Assembly (NCBI GenBank): GCA_016169945.1
Contig: JADLSH010000212.1
Span: 1,830,001-1,894,000 of the forward strand
Direction: 5' to 3'
DNA: 64,000 nt
From: Trachythela sp. YZ-2020
Lineage: Eukaryota; Cnidaria; Anthozoa; Malacalcyonacea; Clavulariidae
Below, one piece after another: positions 45,689 to 56,994 of this stretch. Below the pieces are notes generated by a model, which saw only the letters and a list, made by a program, of their open reading frames with translations, had not been told where the DNA came from and did not search any database. The first letter of the stretch is position 1, and every line of letters begins with the position of its first letter. The translations under genes and the position numbers were made by a program.

Positions 45689-46520
45689 TCCCCGAGCCGG
45701 CGCGAAGCGCCGTGCGAGGGTACTAATTCCGCGCGGATATTTACACCCGGAAAAAAAGGGAAGCAATTGGAAATCCAAAGTTCATCAAGTTTTGCGGGCG
45801 CATGGCTATGTTTCATGGGTGTGATGGGTGGTCATCTCACTAATCTTTGTTAGGAGTGGAATGAGATAATTATAAAAAAACATGAGTAAGTCATATCAGT
45901 AAGTCTGAATTATAACTTATAAATAGCTTTTTGGGACTTCAGGAAAAGCTGCGGAACAAATTTATCGTTTATACTTTATAAAAAAGGATAAATAGAGATA
46001 GATGGTCGAAAAAATATGGAAAGTTTCTTATATTAAATTGTTGATATAGCCGTAAGAATGTTGTTTTATTTACATAGATTTTCATTTTTTTACAATTAAA
46101 ATATCCTATATTTTATGCTATCAAAAAGTTCCAACTCAAAAGGAGAGCGAAATCGTTTCACACGAGAGAATTTGTATATTTTCAACTGATTTCATTTCAA
46201 AAACTAATTTATAAGTGAAAGGCAGTTTAGTTTTATAAACTTTTGGCAACGTTTTAGTAAACGGAAGGTTGCATTTAAACATTAATTTGAAGCTTATAGA
46301 ATGCATAAGAACATACCTACACCATATATCTCAGATTTGTATGGCTAAAACAACTAATATTTTAATTATTTTTGTAGTTTTTGTAACCTGTTGTTTTGTA
46401 CTCCAGAAAAGAAGTTTACTTTATCGTGTTGCCATGGCTACTGTGCTTCCTCTTCTTGAAACAAAATTTCTATTTTTTATTCTTTCAAAATAAATTTCCC
46501 AAAATAATATTGTTTCCTTC
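45689..46520 (+). repeat. Dispersed repeat starting CCCCGAGCCGGCG, second copy
   Basis: Best-preserved copy of the family also at 35276-36165 (same strand) and 6560-7340 (opposite strand). It begins with the GAGCCGGCGCGAAGCGCCG palindrome and runs through GGTGGTCATCTCAC, GCTAAAACAACTAATATTTT and GTGTTGCCATGGCTAC. Confidence 0.7.
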
Positions 46521-46699
46521 CACTCTTCTTTCCAAACTATTAGAGTAATAATCAAAATTTTAATGGCAAATTTAAAATGAAGGAAGCCACAGTGATTACG
46601 TCAGGTAAAACATTTCATTTGGCGATAGCCTTTGATTGCGTCGTGAAGAGGGGTGTGAGCCAAGGATCCAATTCTGTTTTCTATGCCAAAAATTTGTTT

Positions 46700-47076
46700 T
46701 GAACGCAGATATCCGACTCGCCTACACCTTTGCATGGCAGATTTTTTGATAAAAAAGATTAGCAATAGTAATGTTTTGGAATGTAATGTCTGGCAATGTT
46801 CAGCTGGGGCGAGGGGTTACTGCAAGCATGTATTTCTAGTATAGTAGCAGGATGTACACAAAGTGGCAAGACTGTATGGTTGAAGACTTCGTTGGAGAAT
46901 ACCCAGAAAACCGTAACTCGGCCTCCTCAACGTATTGGTGTTATGATCAGTGGCAGCCATCGTATTTTCATATGACGAGATTGATATCTGGAATAGAATT
47001 CAATGAAGGAATACCTGAAGATATGGATAGTCGCCACTTGTTTCCATCTACCAAACTGACGTTATTGATTAACTGA
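46700..47076 (+). pseudogene. SWIM zinc-finger relic
   Basis: The plus strand reads KISNSNVLECNVWQCSAGAR followed by GYCKHVFLV and a TAG stop at about 46841. It then runs on through GKTAMVEDF-like sequence with one shift to EYPENRNSASSTYWCYDQWQ and GIPEDMDSRHLF. The CxxxxC...CKH cluster is a SWIM finger of the same class as at 3523-3960, though not a close copy. GGGGTTACTGCA...ATGTATTTCTAG also recurs near 36230, which is probably another fragment. Confidence 0.5.
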
Positions 47077-47433
47077 TATATTTTATTATTATGCACATTA
47101 TGTTGAACAGTTAAAGTTAGGATTAATTAGGGACAATTAGGGCTAGGCACGGACAGTAGAGATATTGATACTGTGGGATAAAGGAGGATAGGTAGAAAAA
47201 CAAGATGGCGCCGTAAAACACATGTAAACAATTTGAAGAAGACAAAAATATAATACTTAAAGACTAAAATATATTTGGCGACGAGGATTAAACGCAAAAA
47301 CACAGTCATTAAGCACGAACACACGCATCTTAATACAATTCAGCCATCTGGACGCCTCGTAAGAAGACAAATTCACCAAAAACGTAAGTGAATATTGTGC
47401 AATATTATATCCACATCACAGCTACAAAATAAC

Positions 47434-48060
47434 ATGGCTAGTGGCACTACACTCCACTTCGACCCAGATCTTTATCCGGACGATACTTTAAAAGCTTTTA
47501 ATGAATTTATACAATCGTTCTACTTACGATATGAAGCACAGTACCCTGATCCACCAAAAGTATCTATTGACACGGCAATTGAACGATGGAAATTAGCCAA
47601 CGAAAACGCAAACCAACTCTGGAACAATACGATACGCTCAGGAATGAGTGGAGATCAAAAGATCGAGTTGCAAAATTTCTTGGAATGTTTTCTTCCCGAC
47701 GAATGTATGCTGATTGGCAAGTTGCCGAACCTGACGAAACAAAAAGAGCCCATGCGACATGGGAGTATTTTGTTGCCCAGATCCGAGCCTATTATTAGCC
47801 AACTGAAAACCTTACACTTAAGAATCATCAGTTCCGCACACTTACTCAGGCCACACATGAGGCATTCCCTGCTTTCTGTAACCGTGTGTACAAAGAAGCC
47901 CAACATTGCAACTTCAAATGCCAAAATGATGATTGCACGGCAGAGGAAACAGCAATCCGAGATCAGATAATTATCGGGACAACCAATGACAAGATCAGAG
48001 AAGAAGCTCTCAAGATCTCATGGGACTTACAACAACTACGCAACTAGGGATCCAAGGATT
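47434..48060 (+). pseudogene. Gypsy gag, frameshifted
   Basis: The ATG at 47434 starts MASGTTLHFDPDLYPDDTLK. The coding then moves through all three frames: ERWKLANENANQLW, then KFLGMFSSRRMYADWQVAEP and KRAHATWEYFVAQIRAYY, then FCNRVYKEAQHCNFKCQNDD and IIIGTTNDKIREEALKISWD. It ends at an in-frame stop after QQLRN. The order matches gag of cnidarian Gypsy elements. It would form the particle core. Confidence 0.75.
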
Positions 48061-49870
48061 GTGCAAAGTTTCAAAGAGCAATAAGTTTTGAGGAAAATGG
48101 AGTGAAAATGGGGGGAAATTCAGTAAGGAAAACGAAAGATTAATATGGAAGCACTGAAGTACTCTGCGGCGAAGACATATTTTTGTTCAATTTTGGATCC
48201 TGTAACACCCTAATTTACAAGTAAATGCAAGTAATGTTTCAGGAAAATCTCTCCTTGATCCTACAGATAAAGAATATTTCACAATTCGCCGTGGGAAGTG
48301 TATGCGTATTTATTGCTAAGTTAAAACGTAAATAGATGAGTCATGCATGGAATTAGCCTATGAATTAGCTAATAGTATTTATATGTCAAGATTGTCAATT
48401 TCTCATGTCAATTCCCCACGCAGGGAAATTATGCCCCATTTATAATTACTTGTAAAAACAAATAAAACCGAGTGAACCAAAACGCAATGGAAGTTGGTAC
48501 TGCTATAGCGTAACAGGTCGGTGTTTGAACTTTGAACGTGCACACAATATAACAAATGAAGGTTTTTTAGATTAGTGTTTACAGTAATAGCATTTTAATT
48601 TGCCGGCGAGTTTAGCGTGAGTCTTTCTTTAATCGCGTTGTCTTCCTGGCTTGAAATATATTAAACTATGACAAACATTTCAAAGAAATCACATCACGAA
48701 GTACGACAACTTTAATGCAAGTAACTGCAAATGGTAACTAAATGCATAGTTCAAAATGTTTAAAACAACTTACTTTATATGTTCATACTTTATAATTAAC
48801 AACTTATTTTGAACATGAACGTTTTTCTATAATTAGCAAACAATTAGTCAAGTAAACACTATTGTAAAAGGAACAAAATTTAACTAGAACACCGACACAA
48901 TTTTTAAGGGGATTTTTTTCAAAGCGGAAATACTGTTTAACTTTCGTTTTCCTAACAATGTCAATGGCAATGCATATATAAACAGTACTGTTGTTTACGT
49001 TCACACTTCAAACGTAATTATTTATATCACAGAAAATCAGAATTTACATTTATTTTAAAATATTATACATCCCAATCCAATTATATCCCATCAATTCAAG
49101 GTATACTGTAAAGTTTAAATTAACACGACTATTGGGGCTGCAGGCTTTGCAGCACGTTTATATGATCCCGTTTGATACCATAGAGGTTATAATATAAATC
49201 GGATACTATAGTCTACACTGTTTTGATAGTTCATAATACAGATTACAGATCGAATACATGCAGTGTACTATATATATCCAGCCATCGACTTGCACAAGTT
49301 TATTGACATTGGCATTGCCCCTATAGTTCATAAGGCTATAGGTGTATTTGAAATAATATAGCCTTTAAACTGCTACCACATTTACCTTCCTTATCATTTA
49401 TATAATCTGCAAACTCGCATACAGTCTTTAAATATTTTCTCATAATCTAGACTCGCTCCACGGCACGTGTACGAATCTCGCAGTCACCTCGCGGCCACGC
49501 ACTTGATAGGGCACGTGCGCATTTGTGATTGCACAAAAAATCGGGTGTTCCGGGGGAAATGTCGCCAATTTAATGTCAATTCAACGTCTTCAGCAAATGT
49601 TTCAAGTTCAATATAAAGACGCTAATTCAGCATAGTTTGTGTAAAGTCTCCATAAGATCAAAATAATATTTAAAGAAAAATGTGAAGCCCTGTCTTGAAG
49701 CACTAAATCACTAAATGTTAATGAAATTTAAAAAGAAATATAAATTGATGCACCCCCCGGAAAGTTTACACTATGATTGAATGACTGACTCGTTTGAATT
49801 TTCGCCACTCACCACAATACTGCAAAGTTTCGAAGAAACTTTGCACTAAAAACGGAATGCAAATCGAAAG
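48061..49870. other. 1.8 kb insertion splitting Gypsy gag
   Basis: Gag coding stops near 48060 and resumes near 49880 (GVNELNNEKPINKMG, then the zinc knuckle). The DNA between has no frame, no recognisable ends and no obvious target duplication. Its origin is unknown. Confidence 0.6.
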
Positions 49871-49879
49871 TGCAACCAA

Positions 49880-51617
49880 AGGTGTTAACGAGTTAAATAA
49901 TGAGAAACCAATTAACAAAATGGGAAATATTCGTATAAGAACATGAAAAAGAAACAGACAACAGGAAAACCACGAGCATGCTACTACTGCGGACAAGACA
50001 TTAAAACATCTATAATAGAACAAGTCAAAACCTGTAGAGCGAAAACCAGCAAATGCAATTTCTGTGATACAATTGGACATTACGAGTCAGTATGCAGAAA
50101 AAAGAAATCTGTCAGAGAACTGACAGCAATCAGCTCAGAATCACAGACTCGAAACGAGGAAGATGCCGAAGAAGCGGGTATATACAACATCAACATCTTG
50201 AGAGTCACAGATACTAACCCACACCAACCACGCCACACCAGTCAAAAAAAGAAAGAAGATTTCAAAGTGCAAGTCATCGTCAACAACAGCCTTGCTACTG
50301 TCTTGGCGGACACTGGGGTAAGTATTAGCGTCTGTGGAAAAGAAGAAGCCAAACAATGGAACGAATCTTCTCCCGAGAATGGTCAAAACCCAAGCTAAAA
50401 TCAAACCGTACAACAGCCCACCCATACCGATAGCTGGCACCACCAAATGCGCCGTAACGTTTGGTAATTCATCCATCCCAGTAGAATGGCGCATCATCGA
50501 TAACCCATGCGAACCGGTACTCGCTGGACGAACTGCAGAGGAGCTTGGTATCATAAGGTTTGATGCCAAACCAACGGTTTTTCATCCTGTACAGATGATA
50601 AACTCGACAGACAACAAAGAAACGCGGCAAAACATCTTACAAAAGTTCCCACAGAATTTCGAAAGTTTGGGGAAGTTGAAGAACCACCAAGTTAAGCTCC
50701 ATGTAGACACAAGCATCAAGCCAGTCGCCACACCAGCTAGACCAGTACCATACCACCTGAAAGAACGGGTCTCGAAAGAAATCACAAAGATAATTGAACA
50801 AGACGTAATCGAGGAACACCCAGCCACCCAACCAGCTCCAGGGATCTCCAATGCTGTGATAGCGCCAAAAGCGGACGGAGCAATACGCATGACACTCGAT
50901 GCTCGTAACGTCAACAAAGCCATACAATCGTCCAACCTACCCATCCCACGACAAGAAGACATCAAAGCAAAACTCAGCGGAGCAAATGTGTTTTCAAAGA
51001 TGGATTTTAAGTCGACGTTCTGACAACTAGAGCTGCACCCGGATTCGAGATATCTGACAGTCTTCCATGCAAATGACAAACTGTACCGATACAAACGTCT
51101 CACTATTGGAGTCAAGGAGAACTTAACATGGCTCTTCAACCACTGTTTGCCAACATTCCACAAGCACACTTTATCCATGACGACCTAATTGTGGCAACCA
51201 CAACAAACGCAAAACACAACCAAGCCATAGAAGCCGTCATGAACACCATATCAAACGCTGGCATAACGCTAAACCCGGACAAGTGCACGGTTGGAGCATC
51301 AGTAATCGAATTCTGGGGCCTACGTATTGGATCAGACGGGGTACGACCCGATCCGGCCAAGGTTGAAGCACTTAACCACATCACACCACCACAATCCAAG
51401 GAAGAGCTGGCCAGTTTTCTGTGTATTATGCAATCCAACTCAGATTTCATCCCCAACATTGCTCAGTTAGCAGCCAAACTGAGAGAATTGACGAAGAAAA
51501 GCGTCAGATTCGTGTGGAACAAAGAATACCAAACAGCCTACGAGATTCAAGCCTTGCGAGATTCAAGCAAAACACGTTGCTTCAATACTTTGAGATGAGT
51601 CAACAAACGTTTCTTCA
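49880..51617 (+). pseudogene. Gypsy zinc knuckle, protease and reverse transcriptase
   Basis: The segment has CYYCGQDIKTSIIE with KCNFCDTIGHYESVCRK (zinc knuckle pair), NNSLATVLADTGVSISVCG (protease with DTG), and GAIRMTLDARNVNKAIQSSN and PRQEDIKAKLSGANVFSKMD (RT). A TGA stop follows KSTF at 51021-51023. Then come LYRYKRLTIGVKENLTW, a short loss, and AHFIHDDLIVATTTNAKHNQ with the HDD active-site box, GITLNPDKCTVGA and EFWGLRIGSDGVRPDPAKVE. Frame shifts lie near 50340, 51130 and 51560. RNase H and integrase are absent. Confidence 0.85.
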
Positions 51618-52250
51618 CGTCGTCGCTGGATGCAAGACCTACCTAACAGAGGGACGTTTTACCTGGCGACATGATTCTGTTCTAAACTTTATTACATCCA
51701 CACTTAAAAATCCGTAGAACATGCTAACCTTTATGTTGACCTTCCAGGCTATATTATTCCATCTGTTCTCACTGGAGATAGATTACGCCCTGATTTTTTG
51801 ATAACTATTGAAAACAAATGTATTTACATACTCGAACTTACTGTCGGATTTGAATCCAATCTTCTAACCAATGCAACCCGTAAAAGACAAAAATATCGGG
51901 AATTGATTAAGGAACATCACAACAAATATGATAAGGTCAAATTTGTCAATTTATCTATCAGTTCACTAGGAGTTTTCAATCAATCCGCCTCACTAGACTT
52001 TGTTGAAATGCTGAAAGATCTGAAATTTGACGAGCAATGTAGAAAATATCTTGTTAGGAAAATTATTAACACTTGTGTCAGGTCCTCATATTATATATTT
52101 TGTAAACGTCACAAAGAATGGGATAACCCAGAACTAATGTCATACTAATATTTTTATCATATATATAGAGTTAATTCAAGTAGACACTGGTAGGTTTATC
52201 ATTGTAATATTGTATACGTATTAATTAAGAATTAATAAAGTTTCCACTAT
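51618..52250 (+). pseudogene. REL-endonuclease LINE 3' fragment
   Basis: Starts inside the Gypsy frame at FLHVVAGCKTYLTEGRFTWR, the Cys-His region before a restriction-like endonuclease. After one shift near 51710 it continues LTGDRLRPDFLITIENKCIY and ILELTVGFESN: RPD followed by ELTV is the PD-(D/E)xK core of R2/R4/NeSL-type LINEs. It ends SSYYIFCKRHKEW and a stop at 52148, then an AT-rich 3' region. This is a 5'-truncated insertion whose clade I cannot fix. Confidence 0.75.
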
Positions 52251-52387
52251 ATATATTTACCCAGGCACCCACATCACTAACATGTTTTTCAATTGCGTCC
52301 TGTATCTTACAATTATTGACAATATTTACATACAACAATAATAGACATTTTTACATAACAATGATAATGAAAAACTAACAATTAGAT

Positions 52388-52389
52388 AG

Positions 52390-52463
<74 letters not shown>
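52388..52463. repeat. (CTAT)n microsatellite
   Basis: About 18 uninterrupted TCTA units, downstream of the REL-LINE fragment. Confidence 0.98.
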
Positions 52464-52804
52464 GCTCAGTGAATGAATTAATTGACTTGATAAGAACTGA
52501 ATTGTTGGCAGTTTCCATGTTGAATTTTAATTGGGGAAATTAGTTTCTTAAACGTTTAACGGGATAAAAAAAGGCTTTAAATATTGAATGTAGAAATAAA
52601 ATAAACCGGTTCATTGCTGTAGAACTAAATTCATAACTGGGTGGCTCTCTAGACTAGCATGTTGCCCCCAAGCCTCCCCCCCCCGCCCCCTTTTACACTA
52701 CTGTAATGTACAACGCAGAGTGAAATAGATAATGGAAGCACCACAGCCCAACGCGGTTGAGAAAAACAGGCTTTATTCTGCCCAACTAAATCGATTTATT
52801 TGTT
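52464..52804. other. No gene seen; C run near 52675
   Basis: AT-rich with a CCCCCCCCCGCCCCC stretch. Confidence 0.5.
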
Positions 52805-53041
52805 TTAAAAACAACATGGGTTTTCCGGTTCACATGCGACCGTTGAAACCCCAGAACCTGTTGAACTACCAACTGCTCCTTTACCTATTGAGGTAACAGC
52901 GCCTGTGCGTGCTGCTGCTAAACCCATTTTTCTTAGACCACCACCAACAGAACAAGAACTCTCAAACTCAAACGCAACTTTTTCCACAATTGGGTAAACT
53001 CGGCTGATTGGAAAGAAAGTAACCTGACAATGAGGACACAC
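52805..53041 (-). CDS. Unrecognised 78-codon frame
   Basis: Minus strand, starts MCPHCQVTFFPISRVYPIVE and ends VACEPENPCCF. It has a CPHC pair and a GVSTVACEP end rich in Gly and Ser. A CAG/GTTACT splice-like junction follows the fourth codon. It may be an exon of an element or a chance frame. No function is assigned. Confidence 0.2.
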   Translation of the reverse strand: MCPHCQVTFFPISRVYPIVEKVAFEFESSCSVGGGLRKMGLAAARTGAVTSIGKGAVGSSTGSGVSTVACEPENPCCF

Positions 53042-53802
53042 AAGAAAGAGAGCGATAGGAACGTTTTTATGTGAAGGGTCAGACCAAAATATATTCCCTA
53101 AAGCTGAGGATATTGCCAGATTATCACCCGCAGATAGAAAAGAATACTTTTTAAAGATACAAAAGACACCTAAACGACACGCTCTTAGAAACAGACCTTA
53201 TTAAGGTCGCTCCCTAGGTTTTTTGCACGGTAATACACTAGTATTCGAGACACTCCTGTTTCTTTGCCTTGCATGATACGAAGACGAAATTCAAAGGAAA
53301 CGTTGATGTGTTGAAAGTCTGTTACCATGGCAATAGCGTACTTCGATTATAGTTTACTTTTTGTCTTCTTCGTGCATGTATAAAGAATACATACATACGC
53401 AATAGCACAATTTTAATGGTCATATTTCTTTATTTTTAGAGAATTCTATCCGTATACGTTTCTTTTGTAACTAGAAAAACGTCAAAAATCAATATGAAAT
53501 TACGACTATTAAACCTATATTATTTAATGTGCAAAGTTTTAGAAAAATTCACCAAATGAAACGGGAGAAATGTAAGTTAATTTTAATATTTTTTAGCTCT
53601 GACGTCTAAATATTCGAAAATATTGTTTCTCGATTGGGGTTACGCATGCATTTCGTGGAGAACAATTAAAACACGCGTGTCTTTCAGAACATTTTTTTGT
53701 GTTTTAAAAAAATATATAGCATTTGATCTACTGTGCCAACTAAGTCTAGATTATTACATGCAAGATTGAAGAAAATGTTGGATATTTACTGCTTATGACT
53801 TG
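53042..53802. other. No gene seen
   Basis: AT-rich intron DNA up to the broken 3' end of the LINE at 53803. Confidence 0.5.
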
Positions 53803-55539
53803 TTACAGCTTTCTTACTTTCTTCTCCGCAGAGTCTAACTTTACACGAAGATATACATATGAAGTGGTACTTCCAATTACGTCACTTCCAATTTGAATAT
53901 GCAGGAATGAATTTCCTTCCTTTGCAAGACGTCTTGCTGTACCAAAAACCATAGACTCCGTCTTATCTTTTTTAAGATTAACCAAGAGCTGATTCTTCTG
54001 TAACCACCGAGCAACTGCGTCCATATCTTCAGACATAGCTGCTTCAATATTTTTAATATCCTTATGAGAGAAATAAAGAACAGTGTCATCTGCATACATA
54101 ATAACGTGAGAGTGTTTGAAAACCATTGAAAGATCATCAATGTATATCAAAAACATAAGGGGCCCCAGAATGGAGTCTTGAGGAACACCGTAATAAACCG
54201 GATATTTATCCGATTTATAGTTATCATAGATCACGACTTGTTGTCTATTAAACAAATAGTCCGTAAACCAGTTAAGCTAGCGCTGGATGCCAAAAACACC
54301 AAGCGTCTCCAACTTTTTAATTAAAACGGCGTGGTCCACCTTGTCAAATGCCTTGCGAAAGTCCATAAAATCTGCCCCTGCCAGCTTTCCACGGTCCATT
54401 TCTTTTCTGATTGTATCTGTAAAATGAGTGACTGCAAGACTAGTTGAGTACTTTCGTCTAAAACCAAACTGAGTAGGTGATAACAGATTTGAGTCTTCCC
54501 AGAATTTGGCCAGTTGATCGTGAACCAGACGCTCCGCTATTTTAGAAATAGCTGGTAGAATTGAGATTGGACGGTAGTTGTCTAACTCCGAGACGCTGCC
54601 TGATTTGTGGACCGGTATAATTTTAGAATACTGAGTTTGGTGGATAATCCAAGTGAGTAGATATATACACAATTTAAGATCTAACCAGGAACGGTTGCGA
54701 AAAATGCAACACTAGGTCCTCTGGCAGGAATTGAACCCACGGCCCTGCGATTCCGGTGCAGCGCTCTAACCAACTGAGCTACAGAGACCAGTAGCTGAGC
54801 TGTAACCGTAAGTTCTGCATATATAGGTTATCGGGTGTGCGGGTTGTGATAAGGTAAACTTCAAAGATTTTCTTGCACTTCACTTGGTTCAACTAGAATA
54901 CTGGGTTTGGTGGATAATCCAAGTGAGTAGATATATACACAATTTAAGACCTAACCAGGAACGGTTGCGAAAACACTAGGTCCTCTGGCAGGAATTGAAC
55001 CCACGGCCCTGCGATTCCGGTGGTATAATTTTAGCACTTTTCCAATGAGTAGGATATATCCCAGAAGATAGCTATAGGTTAATGATATAAGCTAGGGGTT
55101 CGGCAATATACTGAGATGCATCTTTAATCATACTAGGAGGGACGTCATCGAGACCACTTGCTTTGCTGCTTTTTAACTTGTTCAGAGCTGTCAATACCTG
55201 AGATGGACGAATTTCCTCAAAGCGGAAAACTTGGCCGAGGATTCTATTACAAGAAGGCGCTGTTCCCAATCCCATTTTCTGCCAAATAGAACTTCCCAGT
55301 GTATTTAATGATTCTTTCAGTTTTTGAACAATAGAAGAAAAGAACAAACCAAAGGCATTTGATATTTTACTTTTTGAGGTTGTCATACTGTCATCGTTAA
55401 GGTTAAAAGCGCGAGATGAATTGTAAGTGGTAGGCTTATTAGGATAGATTTGTTTAATAGTTTTCCAGAATTGTCTGGGGTTATTCCTGTTGTCGTACAA
55501 CAAATTTCGGTTAAAGGAATTATTTTCTTTTCGTAGCAA
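53803..55539 (-). pseudogene. LINE reverse transcriptase, split by a SINE
   Basis: The first piece (55539-55072) has NRNNPRQFWKTIKQIYPNKP, LTALNKLKSSKASGLDDVPP and AEPLAYIINL then a TAG stop. After the SINE it resumes KIIPVHKSGSVSELDNYRPI, LLSPTQFGFRRKYSTSLAV and DFRKAFDKVDHAVLIKKL (54672-54277), then VYYGVPQDSILGPLMFLIYI and HVIMYADDTVLYFSHK (54255-53803) with the YADD box. The end ...SYVYLRVKLDS is where the thumb should begin; nothing further is seen. Confidence 0.9.
54627..55021 (-). mobile_element. Dimeric tRNA-derived SINE with 13-bp target duplication
   Basis: GGTATAATTTTAG flanks it on both sides (54614-54626 and 55022-55034). On the minus strand there are two related units. The complete one (from about 54791) starts GGTCTCTGTAGCTCAGTTGG (A box), then GGTTCAATTCC (B box), then a common tail with CGCAACCGTTCCTGGTTAG to GATTATCCACCAAACTCAGT. 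The other unit lacks its 5' part. The tRNA-like head has imperfect acceptor pairing and no T at position 33, so it is not a working tRNA. Confidence 0.9.
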
Positions 55540-55575
55540 ATTATTTACTTGATTACGCTTCCTTTTATATGCAGC

Positions 55576-56470
55576 TCAATCGGAAGCAGACTTTGATTTT
55601 CTAGCTACTTTGAGTAAACTATCCCTCTCAAGCATTGCTTCCCGCAAGTTGTTTGTTAACCATGGACAATCCCTGCCGCGTACTTTCGTTTGAATTATGG
55701 GTGCATGGTGGTTAATAGCTTTCAGGCGAATGTTATAGATATGATGCGATGCGTCGTTCACGTCAGATTGCTCATAAACGCTATCCCATGGGGAATTTTT
55801 AATACTATTACAGTAAGCAGAACGGTCATATCGAGCAAAACACCGAGTTGTAATTATCCTAGCTTTAAATTTCGATGCATTAATTTTCCTTATGATTCCA
55901 ACCATATCATGATCACTCAAATGGGCCGAGATAACTTTTGATTTAATTATTCTCTCGGGATTAGAAGAGAGAACAATATCAATTAACGATTGAGTTGACT
56001 TTGTTATTCTAGTGGTATTTTGAATGATTTGTTTAAGGCCAAGTATACTAAATACTTGCTTCAGCTGTCTTTTACAGCTTGACTCAAGAAAGTTGCAATT
56101 TAGATCTCCAAGTAGTAGAATCTCCTTTTTCTCATCAGGCACAACATTCAAAACTTCATCCAGTTTATCATTAAAATCACTATCTGTATACTTGGAAGTA
56201 TCAGGGGGTCTATAGATGTTACCAATTATAATACCTTTAGACTTAGGAAATAAGACCTCAATCCAGATGCATTCAATGTCTTTACGCTCAAGATCACAAC
56301 GTCGATGATATGGCACATCTTGTTTTATATATACGCCAACACCGCCATCATGCCCATCAATTCCCGCACCCCGATCATTTCGTTCGAAATCAAAGCCCTT
56401 AACAGTTAGTTCATCTGTCGCTATCTGTTCAGTTAGGTGCGTTTCGCTGAGACCCAGAATATCAATACCT
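55576..56470 (-). pseudogene. LINE AP endonuclease
   Basis: Motifs: GIDILGLSETHLTEQIATDE with catalytic Glu, GHDGGVGVYIKQD, IEVLFPKSKGIIIGNIYRPP, ILLLGDLNCNFLESS, LIDIVLSSNPERII and AHLSDHDMVGII with the final Asp-His. It reads openly from the upstream stops near 56480 to 55576 (stop after SKSASD). It is distinct in sequence from the endonuclease of the LINE at 38765-39635. Confidence 0.85.
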
Positions 56471-56724
56471 TTAAATTACAATAGGATATGTTCCAGATTG
56501 ACTTTGCGCGAATATAAACCACAAATATTTTGATGTAGTGACTTTAATCCTTTCCCATTCAAAAACTCCGTTAAATCCGGAAACCCGCTTTCATAAAGTA
56601 ATTCGTCGTTTGTTTCAGGCAACCTAGATGTCGAGCATTGTAAACAACAACCAATTAAATCAAAATCAGCATGAACACATTATTCGTGAAAGATTGATCG
56701 ACAGTCTTGGCAAGTGAGCTTAGT

Positions 56725-56994
56725 TTAGTTATTTCGAATTACTTTGAGGCAGCTTCTACATTTTATTAACATCTTAGGACCAGGGCAGGACTCAATGTCA
56801 CCACATATTAGCAAAAGAATATAAAATAAATTCTTTCGAGTAGGTTGAACGTTCAGACCAGTAGTTCTGCGATAATTCCAAAGCGATGAGAAAATAAACG
56901 CTTCATTCCAGCTTGGCATATCAAAAGGCTGGCTAGACTTCAAATCAAAAGGTTGGTTAGACTTCAAACATGCTTCTAGAGGATCATAGCTCAC
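56725..56994 (-). pseudogene. LINE ORF2 leader with 2A-like motif
   Basis: The frame starts SYDPLEACLKSNQPFDLKSS and contains a partial repeat (NQPFDLK, SQPFDMP), then FYILLLICGDIESCPGPKML. GDIExxPGP after a hydrophobic stretch is the 2A ribosome-skipping pattern known from APE-type LINEs, but Cys replaces the essential Asn. Further down come KCRSCLKVIRNN and, past a stop, a Cys-rich part resembling a PHD finger. Confidence 0.7.

Larger units (their letters stand above)
47100..51617 (+). mobile_element. Ty3/Gypsy retrotransposon, interrupted and truncated
   Basis: Plus strand. A TTTGGCGACGAGGAT sequence at 47274-47288 lies where the primer binding site follows the 5' LTR. The preceding TGTTGAACAG at 47101 may open that LTR, but no 3' LTR exists to confirm it. 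Gag (47434-48060), about 1.8 kb of unrelated DNA, then the zinc knuckle, protease and reverse transcriptase (49880-51617) follow. The element ends abruptly in the RT connection, where a REL-type LINE fragment begins. Confidence 0.85.
53803..56994 (-). mobile_element. LINE with PHD-like finger, endonuclease and RT, 3'-truncated
   Basis: Minus strand. Order: N-terminal leader with a 2A-like motif (56994-56725), a Cys-rich finger region (about 56725-56600), endonuclease (about 56470-55576), reverse transcriptase (55539-53803). A SINE is inserted in the RT at 54627-55021. The RT stops just after the YADD region, so the 3' part of the element is lost. Confidence 0.9.

Noticed and set aside
50141..51178. 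Minus-strand frames of 96-198 codons
   Set aside because: Antisense to the Gypsy pol region and without own motifs.
54715..54791. A tRNA gene on the minus strand
   Set aside because: A and B boxes are present, but the acceptor stem has an extra base, T33 is missing, and the sequence continues into a repeated tail with a second unit and a target duplication. It is a SINE head.
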